DNA of 64,000 bases. Source: Nitrosomonas oligotropha (GTDB taxonomy: Bacteria; Pseudomonadota; Gammaproteobacteria; Burkholderiales; Nitrosomonadaceae). Below, piece by piece: positions 1-9,009 of this stretch. The stretch spans positions 1 to 64,000 of the forward strand of contig NZ_FNOE01000001.1 in assembly GCF_900106555.1 (NCBI RefSeq). Reading direction: 5' to 3'. Position 1 is the stretch's first letter. Every line of letters begins with the position of its first letter. The position numbers were made by a program, and so were the translations under genes. Under the pieces are notes generated by a model. That model had not been told where the DNA came from. It made no database searches and worked only from the letters and a program-made list of their open reading frames with translations.

Positions 1-166
1 GGGTCAGTGGTTCATCCCGCACCGGCGTGATGATGATCTGGCCATTGGAGGCGGTGAGCTTCACTCGTTGATCCACGTGCACATGCGCTTCCCGTGCAAT
101 CGCAGCGGGCAAGCGCACCCCAAGATTATTGCCCCATTGTTTAATGTCCAGAATAACGTCTTTCAT
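1..166 (-). CDS. AbrB/MazE-type antitoxin, 3' end outside window
   Basis: The 55 visible codons begin MKDVILDIKQWGNNLGVRLP and continue with a run ending in the IIITPV pattern. This is the swapped-hairpin AbrB/MazE fold (motif WGNNLGVRLP) that binds DNA and usually represses its own toxin operon. The gene reads leftwards off the window, so its toxin should lie just beyond position 1. It sits 66 bp after hsdS on the same strand, so it is probably a separate small module inserted next to the restriction genes. The family call is good; which toxin family it pairs with cannot be seen. Confidence 0.8.
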   Translation of the reverse strand, partial: MKDVILDIKQWGNNLGVRLPAAIAREAHVHVDQRVKLTASNGQIIITPVRDEPLT

Positions 167-232
167 GATTATGCTCCACCCACCAAATGTTTAAACTAAA
201 GTATAAACACAACCGCAGCAGGAAGCAAATCG

Positions 233-1411
233 TCAAACGAACATCTGCTGCAACAAGCCTTTTTTGTAGCGCTTCACGGCATCAAGCTGGGCTTGCGCTT
301 GGGCGATTTTGTTGTCGATGACGGTGAGAAAGTTGGCGATTTTGGTTTGTTCGTGTATTGATGGAACAAGTATATTGAGATTTTTTAATTGTCCGCCAGT
401 AATTAATGGTTGGCCTGAACCAAACACAAGCTTATTTAAGTTTAAGAATTTAAGTAGATTGTAAAAAAATGAATAATTGTTGGGCTTGTTTAAATGAATA
501 ATAAGCGTGTTATCGGACACACAATAATTGCCATCAACTTCATATAAATAACCAGCGTTTGCACCGACCCGTGCTATTAATATATTTTTTCCTTGATAAT
601 CGAACTGACTACAAAATCCAATTTCACCAGTTGAACCATAAAGAACAAAATCGCCATTTTCGTTTCTCTTATTAGATTTCCCGGATTGTATAAATTCAGA
701 AAAATCTCCAAGTAAACCACTTTCCCAATCTGGAAACTCCCGCCCATCATCATCCTTAAACCTTAACTTCTGGCTGAAAATCTGCTGCATCACGCCTTTT
801 TTGTATTGCGCTAATAAGTCACATTTTTGCGTGAGCTGGGTGATTTTTTCATCGATTGCCGTGAGGAAATTGGCGATTTTGGTTTGTTCTGGAAGAATTG
901 GTAATGCTAACGATAATTTTCGTTGGGTAGTTATCGGTACCTGATTTCTTGTGGATTGAGACATTATGCTGCTGTACTGAGAAACAAAAAAATCAGACTG
1001 AAAAAAATATAACAAGAATATGTTGTTAATTTTATTCAGATCACATCTGTAGTACGTTGCTGTCGTACTGAGTATTACATAACTAAAACTCGTTCGTAAA
1101 ATAGCGCAAGGCCCCACAGTTGCATTATGAGCAAACAAAACATCACCATTTTTTGCAATCCCTTTTTTAAATAGCTTTGCTTTTGCCTCTGGAAGATATT
1201 TACATTTATTAAAATCAATTCTTCCAGTTATAAAATCATTCGCAGTAATATAGGGAATTCCAGCTTTTGAAAATTCATTACTTTTTGGATATAAAGCGCC
1301 ATGATTTCCATCCAAATGACCAATTATTGATTTATTATCAATAAAATATTGAATTGTATTTTTAATCCAGTTTTCTGAGAACCCATCAAACCGTAGCCGT
1401 GGCACATCCAT
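233..1411 (-). CDS. hsdS: Type I restriction-modification specificity subunit HsdS
   Basis: HsdS recognises the split DNA target of a type I restriction-modification complex and recruits HsdM and HsdR. The protein has the typical two variable target-recognition domains separated by conserved helical spacers. The spacers are visible as a duplication: FLTAIDEKITQLTQ in the middle and FLTVIDNKIAQAQ at the end, each followed by YKKG(V/L)(M/L)QQ. I chose the ATG at 1411 (MDVPRLRFDGF), 2 bp after the hsdM stop. A longer reading from 1462 would overlap hsdM and adds 17 residues that do not look conserved. AT-rich stretches inside the recognition domains differ from the flanks, as is usual for these rapidly exchanged parts. 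No hsdR is visible in the window. Confidence 0.93.
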   Translation of the reverse strand: MDVPRLRFDGFSENWIKNTIQYFIDNKSIIGHLDGNHGALYPKSNEFSKAGIPYITANDFITGRIDFNKCKYLPEAKAKLFKKGIAKNGDVLFAHNATVGPCAILRTSFSYVILSTTATYYRCDLNKINNIFLLYFFQSDFFVSQYSSIMSQSTRNQVPITTQRKLSLALPILPEQTKIANFLTAIDEKITQLTQKCDLLAQYKKGVMQQIFSQKLRFKDDDGREFPDWESGLLGDFSEFIQSGKSNKRNENGDFVLYGSTGEIGFCSQFDYQGKNILIARVGANAGYLYEVDGNYCVSDNTLIIHLNKPNNYSFFYNLLKFLNLNKLVFGSGQPLITGGQLKNLNILVPSIHEQTKIANFLTVIDNKIAQAQAQLDAVKRYKKGLLQQMFV

Positions 1412-1413
1412 GC

Positions 1414-3015
1414 TTATTTCCCTGATTCCGCAAACGGCGGCGTAATCCCCAGTTCCTGACAAAACGCCGCAATGATCGCATCCGTCTGTTGGCTTTGTGC
1501 TTCCAGCGCTTTGAGCTGTCCGGCAATCGCGTTCAGGTCGATTTCCGCTTCAGCCTCAAACGTGTCGACATAGCGCGGAATGTTCAGGTTGTAATCATTG
1601 GCCTTGATAGTTTCCAGGCTGGCGACATGGCTGAATTTGTCCTGACCGGTGCGCGCCAGATACGCTTCGACGATTTTATGGATATGCGCCGGGCGCAGCA
1701 TGTTTTGCGTTTTGACTTTGTCGAATGCCTGGCTGGCGTCGATGAACAGGATATTGTCCGGGTTGCGGCGGCATTTCTTGAATACCAGCACGCAGGTCGG
1801 AATACTGGTGCCGTAGAAGATATTGGCAGGCAAGCCGATCACCGCATCCAGGCAGTTCATTTGTTCGATCAGATACTGGCGGATATGGCCTTCCGCCGCG
1901 CCACGGAACAGCACGCCATGCGGCAATACCACGGCCATCGCGCCATCCTCCGCAAGCTGGTAAACCATGTGCTGCACGAATGCCATATCGGCTTTGCTAC
2001 TCGGTGCCAATTTGCCGTACACGCTGAAGCGGTCATCGCTCATGAACAGCGGGTTGGCACTCCAATGCGCAGAAAACGGTGGATTGGCGACAATCGCATC
2101 GAAGCGCAGATCACGGTGCTGCGGGTGTTCCAGCGTATCTTCCTGGCAGATGTCGAAATCGGCGTAATGCACGTCGTGCAGGATCATGTTCATGCGCGCG
2201 AGGTTGTACGTGGTGCGGTTCAATTCCTGGCCGTAAATCTTGTCGACGTGATCGGCTTCGCGTTTGACGCGTAACAGCAATGAACCGCTGCCGCAAGTTG
2301 GGTCGTACAGTTTTTTGATGTTCTTATTTTGCGCGGTCACCAGTTTGGCGAGCAAAGTGGAAACCGGCTGCGGAGTATAAAACTCACCGGCTTTTTTGCC
2401 CGCGCCGCTGGCAAATTCGCCGATCAAGTATTCATACGCATCGCCCAGCACGTCCGCCGTGCCATCGGCTAGGCTGAAGTCGATTTTGTCCAAATGCACC
2501 AGCACTTTGGTCACCAGCGCATTTTTGGCTTTTTCGGTGGCACCCAGTTTGGAAGAGGTCAAATCCAGGTCTTCAAACAAATTGCTGAAATCGTCCGCGC
2601 TATCGGTGCCCAGCGTGCTTTGCTCGATGTTTTTCAGGATGCGCGTCAGATCGGGCAGAATGAAATTGTACTGTTCGCCATCCGCATCGCTATCCGCTTG
2701 GCTGTTGCCTTTCATCGCAATGGCGTGAAACAGCTCGGAAGGCTTCAGAAAGTAACCCAGCTCGGACACGGCGGCATCGTGCACCGCTTGCACGATTTCC
2801 GCGCCGTCTTCGGTGTGCTCGTCCAGTGCCGCAAACTTCAATCCATCCTGTTCCAGAATCGAATCGGCAAAACGCACCACTTTCTCGGACAGGTATTTGT
2901 AAAAAATGAACCCCAGAATGTAATCACGGAATTCATCCGCATTCATCTTGCCGCGCAGGGTATTGGCGATGTTCCAAAGCTGTTGCTGAAGCTGGCGGCG
3001 TTGTTCTTCGGTCAT
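1414..3015 (-). CDS. hsdM: Type I restriction-modification DNA methyltransferase HsdM
   Basis: HsdM is the N6-adenine methyltransferase subunit; it methylates the target chosen by HsdS with S-adenosylmethionine. The N-terminal HsdM helical domain (MTEEQRRQLQQQLWNIANTL, then DEFRDYILGFIFYKYLSEK) is followed by the methylase domain with motif I (DPTCGSGSLL) and the catalytic NPPF motif (VANPPFSAHW). The length, about 533 residues, is normal. I prefer the ATG at 3015, because homologues begin MTEEQ. A TTG at 3066 would add 17 residues. It is followed directly by hsdS in one operon. The restriction subunit hsdR must lie outside the window or be missing. Confidence 0.95.
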   Translation of the reverse strand: MTEEQRRQLQQQLWNIANTLRGKMNADEFRDYILGFIFYKYLSEKVVRFADSILEQDGLKFAALDEHTEDGAEIVQAVHDAAVSELGYFLKPSELFHAIAMKGNSQADSDADGEQYNFILPDLTRILKNIEQSTLGTDSADDFSNLFEDLDLTSSKLGATEKAKNALVTKVLVHLDKIDFSLADGTADVLGDAYEYLIGEFASGAGKKAGEFYTPQPVSTLLAKLVTAQNKNIKKLYDPTCGSGSLLLRVKREADHVDKIYGQELNRTTYNLARMNMILHDVHYADFDICQEDTLEHPQHRDLRFDAIVANPPFSAHWSANPLFMSDDRFSVYGKLAPSSKADMAFVQHMVYQLAEDGAMAVVLPHGVLFRGAAEGHIRQYLIEQMNCLDAVIGLPANIFYGTSIPTCVLVFKKCRRNPDNILFIDASQAFDKVKTQNMLRPAHIHKIVEAYLARTGQDKFSHVASLETIKANDYNLNIPRYVDTFEAEAEIDLNAIAGQLKALEAQSQQTDAIIAAFCQELGITPPFAESGK

Positions 3016-3179
3016 GTTTTTAGTAGGTTTAAAAAGTTCGCATAGTGTAGTGTCAATCTGTGCCAAATGACATACTTAATCGCTGATATAAAAAACCAGC
3101 AGGACAAAACATCCCGAAGAATGCTTCATCTTCCTGGTTATTATTTTTCATGTGACACTTTTCGCAAACTGCCGGAATA

Positions 3180-3250
3180 AAACCGACTAAACCGACTAAA
3201 CCGACTAAACCGACTAAACCGACTAAACCGACTAAACCGACTAAACCGAT
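3180..3250. repeat. 9-bp tandem repeat (aaaccgact), 7 perfect copies
   Basis: Seven perfect head-to-tail copies of aaaccgact run from 3180 to 3242, followed by a partial eighth (aaaccgat). The array starts exactly at the 3' end of the replication-protein gene: its TAG stop is made of repeat bases. The period is a multiple of three, so any frame reading through gives a Gly-Leu-Val-like repeat. It may be an iteron-like binding array for the neighbouring replication protein, or simple slippage expansion. A degenerate three-unit copy in opposite orientation lies at 5647-5673. Confidence 0.9.
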
Positions 3251-5802
3251 TCCACCTTCCATTTGGCTGCGTTATATGTTGCGGTGTCTTGTACTAACCG
3301 CAAGCCGTTGACTACTTGGCGCGCATGGCGTTTGATCCACCATCCAAGACGTTTACGATTTACACTACCATCGCGCTCACCTGCGATATCCTGAATGATT
3401 TCTTGCAGGTCATCACTTGAATATAATCGGTTGGTTGCATCCTTAACCGAGGTAGGGGCATGACCAAAACGTTCAAACCAAACGCGCAAGAACTCACCCA
3501 ATAATTCACGATCTGGATCGTCACTCATGGATTCAAAGATGCAGGCTGCCGGGTCTGGTAATCCTAGCCATAATAAAGATTGTCGGCAATAACCCGACCA
3601 GTCGGCATAGGTGGCAATGGGTTTGCAATCAGTTTTAGGCTTTCCCGCACAAATCCACGCACGCACGATAGTCAACGCCAGTGAAACAAATCGACCACGG
3701 TCAGCCCTGGTTTCACTGACAGGCTGTTTCTTAAAATCACGGGTTGCCGGTGTCTCGCAGGCTGGATCAAGGGTAATCGTCACGGTTCTCCTTGTCATAT
3801 CGCGCACGGGGTCAACGTTATTCCCGCTGGATAAAAACAGCGTGCGAGTACCGACTTCAGCGGTTTTGCTTTGTCCTAGTATGCGCCCGGAAATAAATTC
3901 ACTGGTGAGCGCAGTACACAATGACTTATGCGGAATCAGGTCACTTGTCAGGTTATCGAATTCCACCACAGCAGGCGCAGTCAGCAATTCAGCCAGTAAT
4001 AGCTTGCGGCATTCTTCATCTTCGGCAGGGAAAGCATGAGGTGTTCCTCGTTGTGGTGTGGCAAAGGCGGTCAGTAGTTCACATAGATAACTTTTGCCGC
4101 TGGCGATACTGGGTGCCTTTATATGAAACATCGGCGCTTGTGATAATGATGGCCTAACGACGGCAGTCAGAATACCTGATAATGCAGCGGCTCGGTCATG
4201 TTCAGTTTTAAATGCGAATTCACTTAACAGATCGGATAGTTCGGCCAGCGCTTGTTCCGCTTGCTGTTTGGTTGGTTTATCTGGCACGTTAAATTTTTTG
4301 GCATTGAATACACCGAACATGCCGGTCACCGCATCATGGCCAGCATTCATCATCAGACTGCCATCCGGCCTTAAATAGGGTTGTCGGGCGATGCCATTCA
4401 GAACTGGCAAATGCGGATAACTGTCTGCGTCATGCAATACTCGGACATGCCGCTCGGAAGGATCGCAAACATACCATGCCTGATCGCGTTTATCATAGCG
4501 CTGCCATATTGCTACACCTGCCAGCACACGCGTCAAACTTGATAAAGTTAGCGGTTTGACGGTTGTTTCTTTCGTTCCCGGATTGGTGGCAATTGTGACG
4601 ATAATCCCCCCGCGCTGATAATGCCTGAGCGTTTTAGCCATTTCGCTCTCAGCCGCATCACAGATATGCGGTATCTCGCCTGCTTGAATGCGAATTATCG
4701 GTTTATGCCTGGCTTCATTTTTGCTGATTTCAAAATAATCATACAAATCACTTACACGTCGATCAGAACAATGCCCATGCTGACATTTAAAGCCGCCTAA
4801 TGGGTACGATTCGTTTGGCTCAAAATAAGCGCTGCCGTGATCGACTTGATCGGTATGCCCATTTACCCAGGGACAGGTAATATCATGCTTCCCACTGCCT
4901 AAAGGTTGTTTATAGCGGCCTGAATTTTTTAATGCCGTGATAATTGGATTTTCATCGGCACGGGGGATATGAACATCGTCTTGATACGGATCAGCTTGCT
5001 GATTGGTCTTCCGGCCTTGCGTCCGGCGTTGTTGCGAATAATCTTTCAGCTCAATCTGCAAACCGTCAACAATTTGCTGAACTGAATAACGACGCGCTGG
5101 ATTCCATCCCTTTAACTGACAACGCCAATGACTGCCATCGGCATTTTTATGTTTGCCATTAATAGCGATGGGGGTGCGGCCTATTCTTGCGCAGGCTCCA
5201 TTTGATCCTGGATCACATAAACCAGCATCAATGATTGATTTAAGCAAAATGTCGGCTTCTTTTGGATCGGTGATTAGTGCGTCCAATATAAAACCAATTT
5301 GAAAATTGCCGGGCGAAGTCTCGATCATCCAGCTTGGGTCGAGCGTGACGCGCTCCCATGCAACTTTGACGCCAATATCATCCAGCATGACGGCGAATAA
5401 TCCGGAAAATTGCGTTTTTAGCCGTCTATATCTGCCATCGTCATCCGGTTTGAAAGTTGCAAAGCTGATGTAATTATTACAGTCATCGGGTAGCTGCGTT
5501 TTGCCTTCAATCCACGGCTTTCCAAACCATGAATTCTTGCCAACAGTAGCAGGGTTTCCAGCAAAGCTGACTACAATCGGGCGTTCAGTTCCTACTATTT
5601 CGCCAAAAATACCCTTGATGAATTCTTCATTATTGATCGTTGAAAAGTCGGTTTCATCGGTTTTGTCGGTTTCATTTGCCACAGTATCAAAATTTGGCGA
5701 AGAAATATTTTTATCTACATCTTGATGCGGTACAATCAGATCAGCGTCATTAGCAGTATCGCAAGTGCCCTGTTCCCGCAGGGCATTTGTATTTGTGGTC
5801 AT
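3241..5802 (-). CDS. Primase/helicase-like replication protein of an integrated element
   Basis: This 853-residue protein looks like the replication protein of a satellite phage or integrative element. The N-terminal part (LDPSWMIETSPGNFQIGFIL, and the ARIGRTPIAINGKH region) resembles RepB/AEP-type primase domains. A Cys/His cluster follows (CPWVNGHTD, then GGFKCQHGHC), typical of primase-associated zinc motifs. The C-terminal half has a P-loop-like segment (APSIASGKSY), an acidic Walker-B-like segment (VVEFDNLTSD) and a sensor-like FLSSGNN, as in superfamily 3 or DUF927-type helicases. The ATG at 5802 has a GGGGGA ribosome site and lies 2 bp after the AlpA-like gene, so the two are co-transcribed. 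The stop codon lies inside the 9-bp repeat array. The exact family was not confirmed by any search. Confidence 0.75.
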   Translation of the reverse strand: MTTNTNALREQGTCDTANDADLIVPHQDVDKNISSPNFDTVANETDKTDETDFSTINNEEFIKGIFGEIVGTERPIVVSFAGNPATVGKNSWFGKPWIEGKTQLPDDCNNYISFATFKPDDDGRYRRLKTQFSGLFAVMLDDIGVKVAWERVTLDPSWMIETSPGNFQIGFILDALITDPKEADILLKSIIDAGLCDPGSNGACARIGRTPIAINGKHKNADGSHWRCQLKGWNPARRYSVQQIVDGLQIELKDYSQQRRTQGRKTNQQADPYQDDVHIPRADENPIITALKNSGRYKQPLGSGKHDITCPWVNGHTDQVDHGSAYFEPNESYPLGGFKCQHGHCSDRRVSDLYDYFEISKNEARHKPIIRIQAGEIPHICDAAESEMAKTLRHYQRGGIIVTIATNPGTKETTVKPLTLSSLTRVLAGVAIWQRYDKRDQAWYVCDPSERHVRVLHDADSYPHLPVLNGIARQPYLRPDGSLMMNAGHDAVTGMFGVFNAKKFNVPDKPTKQQAEQALAELSDLLSEFAFKTEHDRAAALSGILTAVVRPSLSQAPMFHIKAPSIASGKSYLCELLTAFATPQRGTPHAFPAEDEECRKLLLAELLTAPAVVEFDNLTSDLIPHKSLCTALTSEFISGRILGQSKTAEVGTRTLFLSSGNNVDPVRDMTRRTVTITLDPACETPATRDFKKQPVSETRADRGRFVSLALTIVRAWICAGKPKTDCKPIATYADWSGYCRQSLLWLGLPDPAACIFESMSDDPDRELLGEFLRVWFERFGHAPTSVKDATNRLYSSDDLQEIIQDIAGERDGSVNRKRLGWWIKRHARQVVNGLRLVQDTATYNAAKWKVESV
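5647..5673. repeat. Degenerate 9-bp repeat inside the replication gene
   Basis: Three consecutive 9-bp units (gtcggtttc, atcggtttt, gtcggtttc) share the gtcggttt core with the array at 3180-3250, but in opposite orientation on the + strand. In the replication protein they encode the Thr-Asp-Glu/Lys run ETDKTDETDF near the N-terminus. Confidence 0.6.
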
Positions 5803-5804
5803 GG

Positions 5805-6047
5805 TTATTCCCCCAGCCCTAGCGCTTTTTTTATTTCTTTTACTCCCCAAGCCAGACGACCATTAATTCTTAATGGACGTATTGGCCCGTTTTCTAGGCA
5901 TGCCCAGGCGCGAAGTGTTTGGGGTCTTCTGTTGAAGTAATAAGCTGCTTGTTCTGTTGGGACTGTTGGGCGTGTTACCTGTTCCAGCGGGGGAAATTGC
6001 TGAATATGAGAACCGATTGTCTTTAATGAAGAAGGGGTTGTTTCCAT
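5805..6047 (-). CDS. AlpA-like small DNA-binding regulator
   Basis: This 80-residue protein has a MerR/AlpA-type winged helix pattern: PTEQAAYYFNRRPQTLRAWA, then GPIRPLRINGRLAWGVKEIKKAL. Such proteins act as excisionases or activators of integrase and replication genes in P4-like and other integrated elements. An AAGGA ribosome site precedes the ATG at 6047. The gene is directly upstream of the primase-like gene with a 2-bp gap, which supports a regulator or excision role in this element. The family call rests on sequence pattern and size only. Confidence 0.7.
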   Translation of the reverse strand: METTPSSLKTIGSHIQQFPPLEQVTRPTVPTEQAAYYFNRRPQTLRAWACLENGPIRPLRINGRLAWGVKEIKKALGLGE

Positions 6048-6166
6048 AGTTAAACTATCCTTTGCCTTTCGGCTTGATTGAAGATAGTTCGCTATTATTC
6101 ACATATATTTTGTAGCGTCACGGAAATGAAATGCTTTATATTTCCGTGAAATGAAAGCTGAATGAT

Positions 6167-6820
6167 TCAGTTAACCAATATTTTAAGAAGCTCTTCGGTG
6201 GTTTTCGGATTTTCTTTTTCGATACTTACGTTAACTAATTGCCGGTAAAATTTTTCAACCGTTTGTTTTTTCTGATCGTCCCAAAAAATCATACTTTCCG
6301 CTGCATCTCGTTGCGATTCTGCGAATAGCTTTTTGTTATTACGTTTTTCTTTCAAAAGAGAATCAGACGAAAGAAAATTCTTTTCTTGTGTATCGTTATC
6401 ACCCTTTCTCCCGGTATTTGCATGTTTTAACCACCTGTATTTTTCTGGATTCGCTATGTATTGTTCCTCTAACCACCTGCAAGCTACTTCTGAAGCATCT
6501 CTATCTTTCCAGCCCAAAAACATCAGCTTGGCCATAATCGTAAATAGTCTTTTGTTACGCAAATTCTTCCAACCTTTCGCTAGTACGGTTGTATTTCCTT
6601 TTCCTGCTTTCAAGTTGAAGATTTCTTCAAGTGGCTTCTTACCGTCACACTTCCACCATTCTGCGAACCCCTTTTCAATTGCGTCCAATATCTCTTTTGG
6701 TATTGGCAAGCTGTTACTATTCGCCAAGATAAAAACCTGCATTGCATGAGGGAAAAAACCTGTTTCGTTGAATTTATCAGTATAATTTTCGATATTGTTT
6801 AGAGCAGCGAATTTATCCAT
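6167..6820 (-). CDS. Hypothetical protein of the integrated element
   Basis: I do not recognise this 217-residue protein. It is soluble, rich in Lys, Trp and Glu, with no signal peptide or membrane segment, and largely predicted helical. A strong ribosome site (aaggag) precedes the ATG at 6820. It lies between the AlpA-like gene and the HigBA pair on the same strand, so it is cargo or a control gene of the element. Its AT-rich codon use is more marked than in the core genes to the right. Confidence 0.6.
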   Translation of the reverse strand: MDKFAALNNIENYTDKFNETGFFPHAMQVFILANSNSLPIPKEILDAIEKGFAEWWKCDGKKPLEEIFNLKAGKGNTTVLAKGWKNLRNKRLFTIMAKLMFLGWKDRDASEVACRWLEEQYIANPEKYRWLKHANTGRKGDNDTQEKNFLSSDSLLKEKRNNKKLFAESQRDAAESMIFWDDQKKQTVEKFYRQLVNVSIEKENPKTTEELLKILVN

Positions 6821-6919
6821 TACACTCCTTCAAAAATGCCCTTCATGAAGGTGTCACCCCAGGCGGTGAAGGTCTCCGCTTTTCGTCCCGTCGGCTAGGG
6901 GTGGGGTGGGGTTGCTCTG

Positions 6920-7207
6920 CTATGCTTGTAATCGTTCCAGCGGTTTAATATTCGGCCTTGGTTGCTTCTTTGCCCGCCATAAATCCCATTGCGTCTGCAT
7001 TCCTAGCCAAGTGTCCGGCGATGTTCCAAGCCATGCTGAAAGGCGCAATGCCATTGCAGCGGTTACACCGGCTTTTTTATTTAATAGCTTGGAAAGTGTG
7101 ACACGTGAAACTTGCAATTCCTTGGCGGCTTGGGTAACTGTCATCTCTTCCGGCAGCCAATCCCTTAAAACTTCGCCGGGGTGCGCTGGATTGTGCATTT
7201 TGCTCAT
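6920..7207 (-). CDS. higA: HigA-family antitoxin (XRE-type helix-turn-helix)
   Basis: This 95-residue protein begins with the HigA hallmark HPGEVLRDWLPEEMTVTQAA and has a helix-turn-helix (AAKELQVSRVTLSKLLN) followed by TWLGMQTQWDLW. HigA neutralises the HigB mRNA-cleaving toxin and represses the operon. It is encoded 12 bp downstream of higB; the toxin-first order is characteristic of the HigBA family and distinguishes it from most other type II pairs. Confidence 0.93.
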   Translation of the reverse strand: MSKMHNPAHPGEVLRDWLPEEMTVTQAAKELQVSRVTLSKLLNKKAGVTAAMALRLSAWLGTSPDTWLGMQTQWDLWRAKKQPRPNIKPLERLQA

Positions 7208-7219
7208 ATGTTAAATTCC

Positions 7220-7498
7220 TTAGTGATAGTCTTGATAATCGACCAAAACAGCATCTTCACCTTCAAAGGCGAATGTCATACGCCAATTGCCGTTAACCTT
7301 AACGGAATAATGTCCGGCAAGATCGCCCGTTAATCCGTGTAATTTCCAGCTTGGCGCGTTCATATCTTCCGGTTGTTTTGCGCTATCCAATGCAGTCAAC
7401 AATATGCGTAATTTTTCGGCATGGGCTGGCTGTATCCCTGCTTTCTTACCCGTTAAAAAGAAAGTCTCGATTCCTTTATGTCGGAAAGTTTTTATCAT
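7220..7498 (-). CDS. higB: HigB-family toxin (RelE/ParE superfamily endoribonuclease)
   Basis: This 92-residue protein starts MIKTFRHKGIETFFLTGKK and ends with the usual GNWRMTFAFEGEDAVLVDYQDYH. It matches HigB toxins that cut ribosome-associated mRNA. The conserved HGLTGDLAGHYSVKVNGNWR core is intact, so the toxin is probably functional. I chose the ATG at 7498 over an upstream start at 7528, because family members begin MI(K/R)TFRHKGL. It lies between the integrase and higA, a common stabilising position in integrated elements. Confidence 0.92.
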   Translation of the reverse strand: MIKTFRHKGIETFFLTGKKAGIQPAHAEKLRILLTALDSAKQPEDMNAPSWKLHGLTGDLAGHYSVKVNGNWRMTFAFEGEDAVLVDYQDYH

Positions 7499-7551
7499 CG
7501 GCAAATATTGTAAATAGTTAATTAACACTTATCAATATAAAGTAATAAAAA

Positions 7552-8850
7552 TTATTGTTTAACAATCTGCAATCCTGCTTGCGTGGGTACAAATTCAATC
7601 CCCGCTTGTTCTAATATCCATCGCTCAATTTTGACGTGCCACAGGCGCAACAAATCAAGCTCACGGCGGATATAGTGCTTTTCTCTCAATGCACTTGGTT
7701 TGTGCCCTTGTATCTGCGCCGAGATACCGGCGGGCATTTGTACCCAATCGCAAAAAGAAGCGAATGATCGCCTGAATCCATATATATCCAGCTTCACGCC
7801 TGCAATAGCACAAACCTTTTCATGCGCTTTGCGCGCATCAATGATGTGCCCGCTTGCTGAATTGCCGCTGAATACCCACTGGTTGCGCCTTGGCAACATT
7901 GCCAGCAAATGTGATAAATAAGGCGGCAGCGGAATGACTCGCAATCCTTCCACCTTATCCTTTATAGTCATGTGACACCATTGAAAATCTATATCCTCCC
8001 ATTTTAGGGTGGATATTTCATTAGGCCGTGAACCGGTCAAAAGCAAGGCTTGCAGATACGCCGCCATGACAGGGCTATTCAGTTGCTTTGCCGCATTGAA
8101 CCATGCCGGCAATTGCTCTTTCTGCAAAGCACCGTTCATTGTTTCAGGTTTGCCTAAAATCTCGCGTGCCTTTTTATTTTTGGCGGCATTGCTTACTACC
8201 ATATCTCGATACTCTGCGTGTTCACCACACCATGTTAAAAAAACTTTTAACAGGCGGAAAGCAAGCCGTGCGCGTCCCGCTCTTACTGCCCCCTCTTCGT
8301 TTGCCCATTCTTGGACTCGTTCTTGGGTTAAGTCTATAAGACGCACATTAGCTAGTGATCTTAGTACGCCTGGAACTGTCAATTTGCTGCTACGCGCTCT
8401 CTTTTCTCCGCCAGGTTGCATCATGTTTACGTGATCGGAATAATGCCGTTCGCTCCAGAACCGTTTACGTTCGGTCAAATATTTTTCCCATGCCATTGCT
8501 AGCGTCACGGTTTCGCGTGTTTCCTGCGCTTTCTTGGCGGTTTCTGCTGCCTCTTTTGCAGCTCTCTTTTCTGTCTCCACTTGGCGCGGGTCTACGCCTT
8601 GATCAGTTATTACTTTAAGGCTAGCCGCCTTCTCTTGTGCGGCTGAAATACTCCACGATGGATAATTGCCAATGGTTATACGTAAGGTTTTGCCGTGTAG
8701 TTCGGTTTGGAATATGTAAGATTTTGCACCGCTGGCAGTGACTCGCAATCCCAAACCGGGTTGTTTTCCATCCCAAAAGATAGATTGCTTGGAACCCTCT
8801 TTGCACTTGAATGAAGCGACTCTGTCAGCGGTGAAGTTATCCCATTTCAT
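7552..8850 (-). CDS. Tyrosine-type site-specific integrase
   Basis: This 432-residue protein has a DUF4102-type N-terminal arm-binding domain (FWDGKQPGLGLRVTASGAKS, LRITIGNYPSWS), a central SAM-like domain and a C-terminal catalytic domain. The catalytic pieces visible are LLLTGSRPNEISTLKW with the first Arg, YGFRRSFASF with the second Arg, QGHKPSALREKHY with the His and the nucleophilic Tyr, so the enzyme should be active. The ATG at 8850 has a GGAAA site; an extended start at 8910 is less likely. The gene lies 160 bp from a tRNA 3' fragment, as expected for P4-like integrases that insert into tRNA genes. Confidence 0.93.
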   Translation of the reverse strand: MKWDNFTADRVASFKCKEGSKQSIFWDGKQPGLGLRVTASGAKSYIFQTELHGKTLRITIGNYPSWSISAAQEKAASLKVITDQGVDPRQVETEKRAAKEAAETAKKAQETRETVTLAMAWEKYLTERKRFWSERHYSDHVNMMQPGGEKRARSSKLTVPGVLRSLANVRLIDLTQERVQEWANEEGAVRAGRARLAFRLLKVFLTWCGEHAEYRDMVVSNAAKNKKAREILGKPETMNGALQKEQLPAWFNAAKQLNSPVMAAYLQALLLTGSRPNEISTLKWEDIDFQWCHMTIKDKVEGLRVIPLPPYLSHLLAMLPRRNQWVFSGNSASGHIIDARKAHEKVCAIAGVKLDIYGFRRSFASFCDWVQMPAGISAQIQGHKPSALREKHYIRRELDLLRLWHVKIERWILEQAGIEFVPTQAGLQIVKQ

Positions 8851-9009
8851 TTTGAATATTTCCGTGTAAGGCTGGTGTAAGGAAATAATATCAGAATAGC
8901 GGAATATCAATCAACACTAATAATATGCTACATTTTGTAACTTTGTTGTTTTTATTTGTATTTTACAATTTCACGAACGCCAATCAACATCAAGAAATAG
9001 CAAAACACA

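Noticed and set aside
1489..2274. A 261-residue frame opposite hsdM
   Set aside because: It is the reverse shadow of a well-supported gene.
3180..3250. A CRISPR array
   Set aside because: The units are 9 bp and directly adjacent, with no spacers and no cas genes near.
3053..3262. A small protein with repeated Gly-Leu-Val triplets
   Set aside because: The repeat is only the 9-bp DNA array read in frame. The frame overlaps the end of the replication gene and continues into unrelated sequence without a ribosome site.
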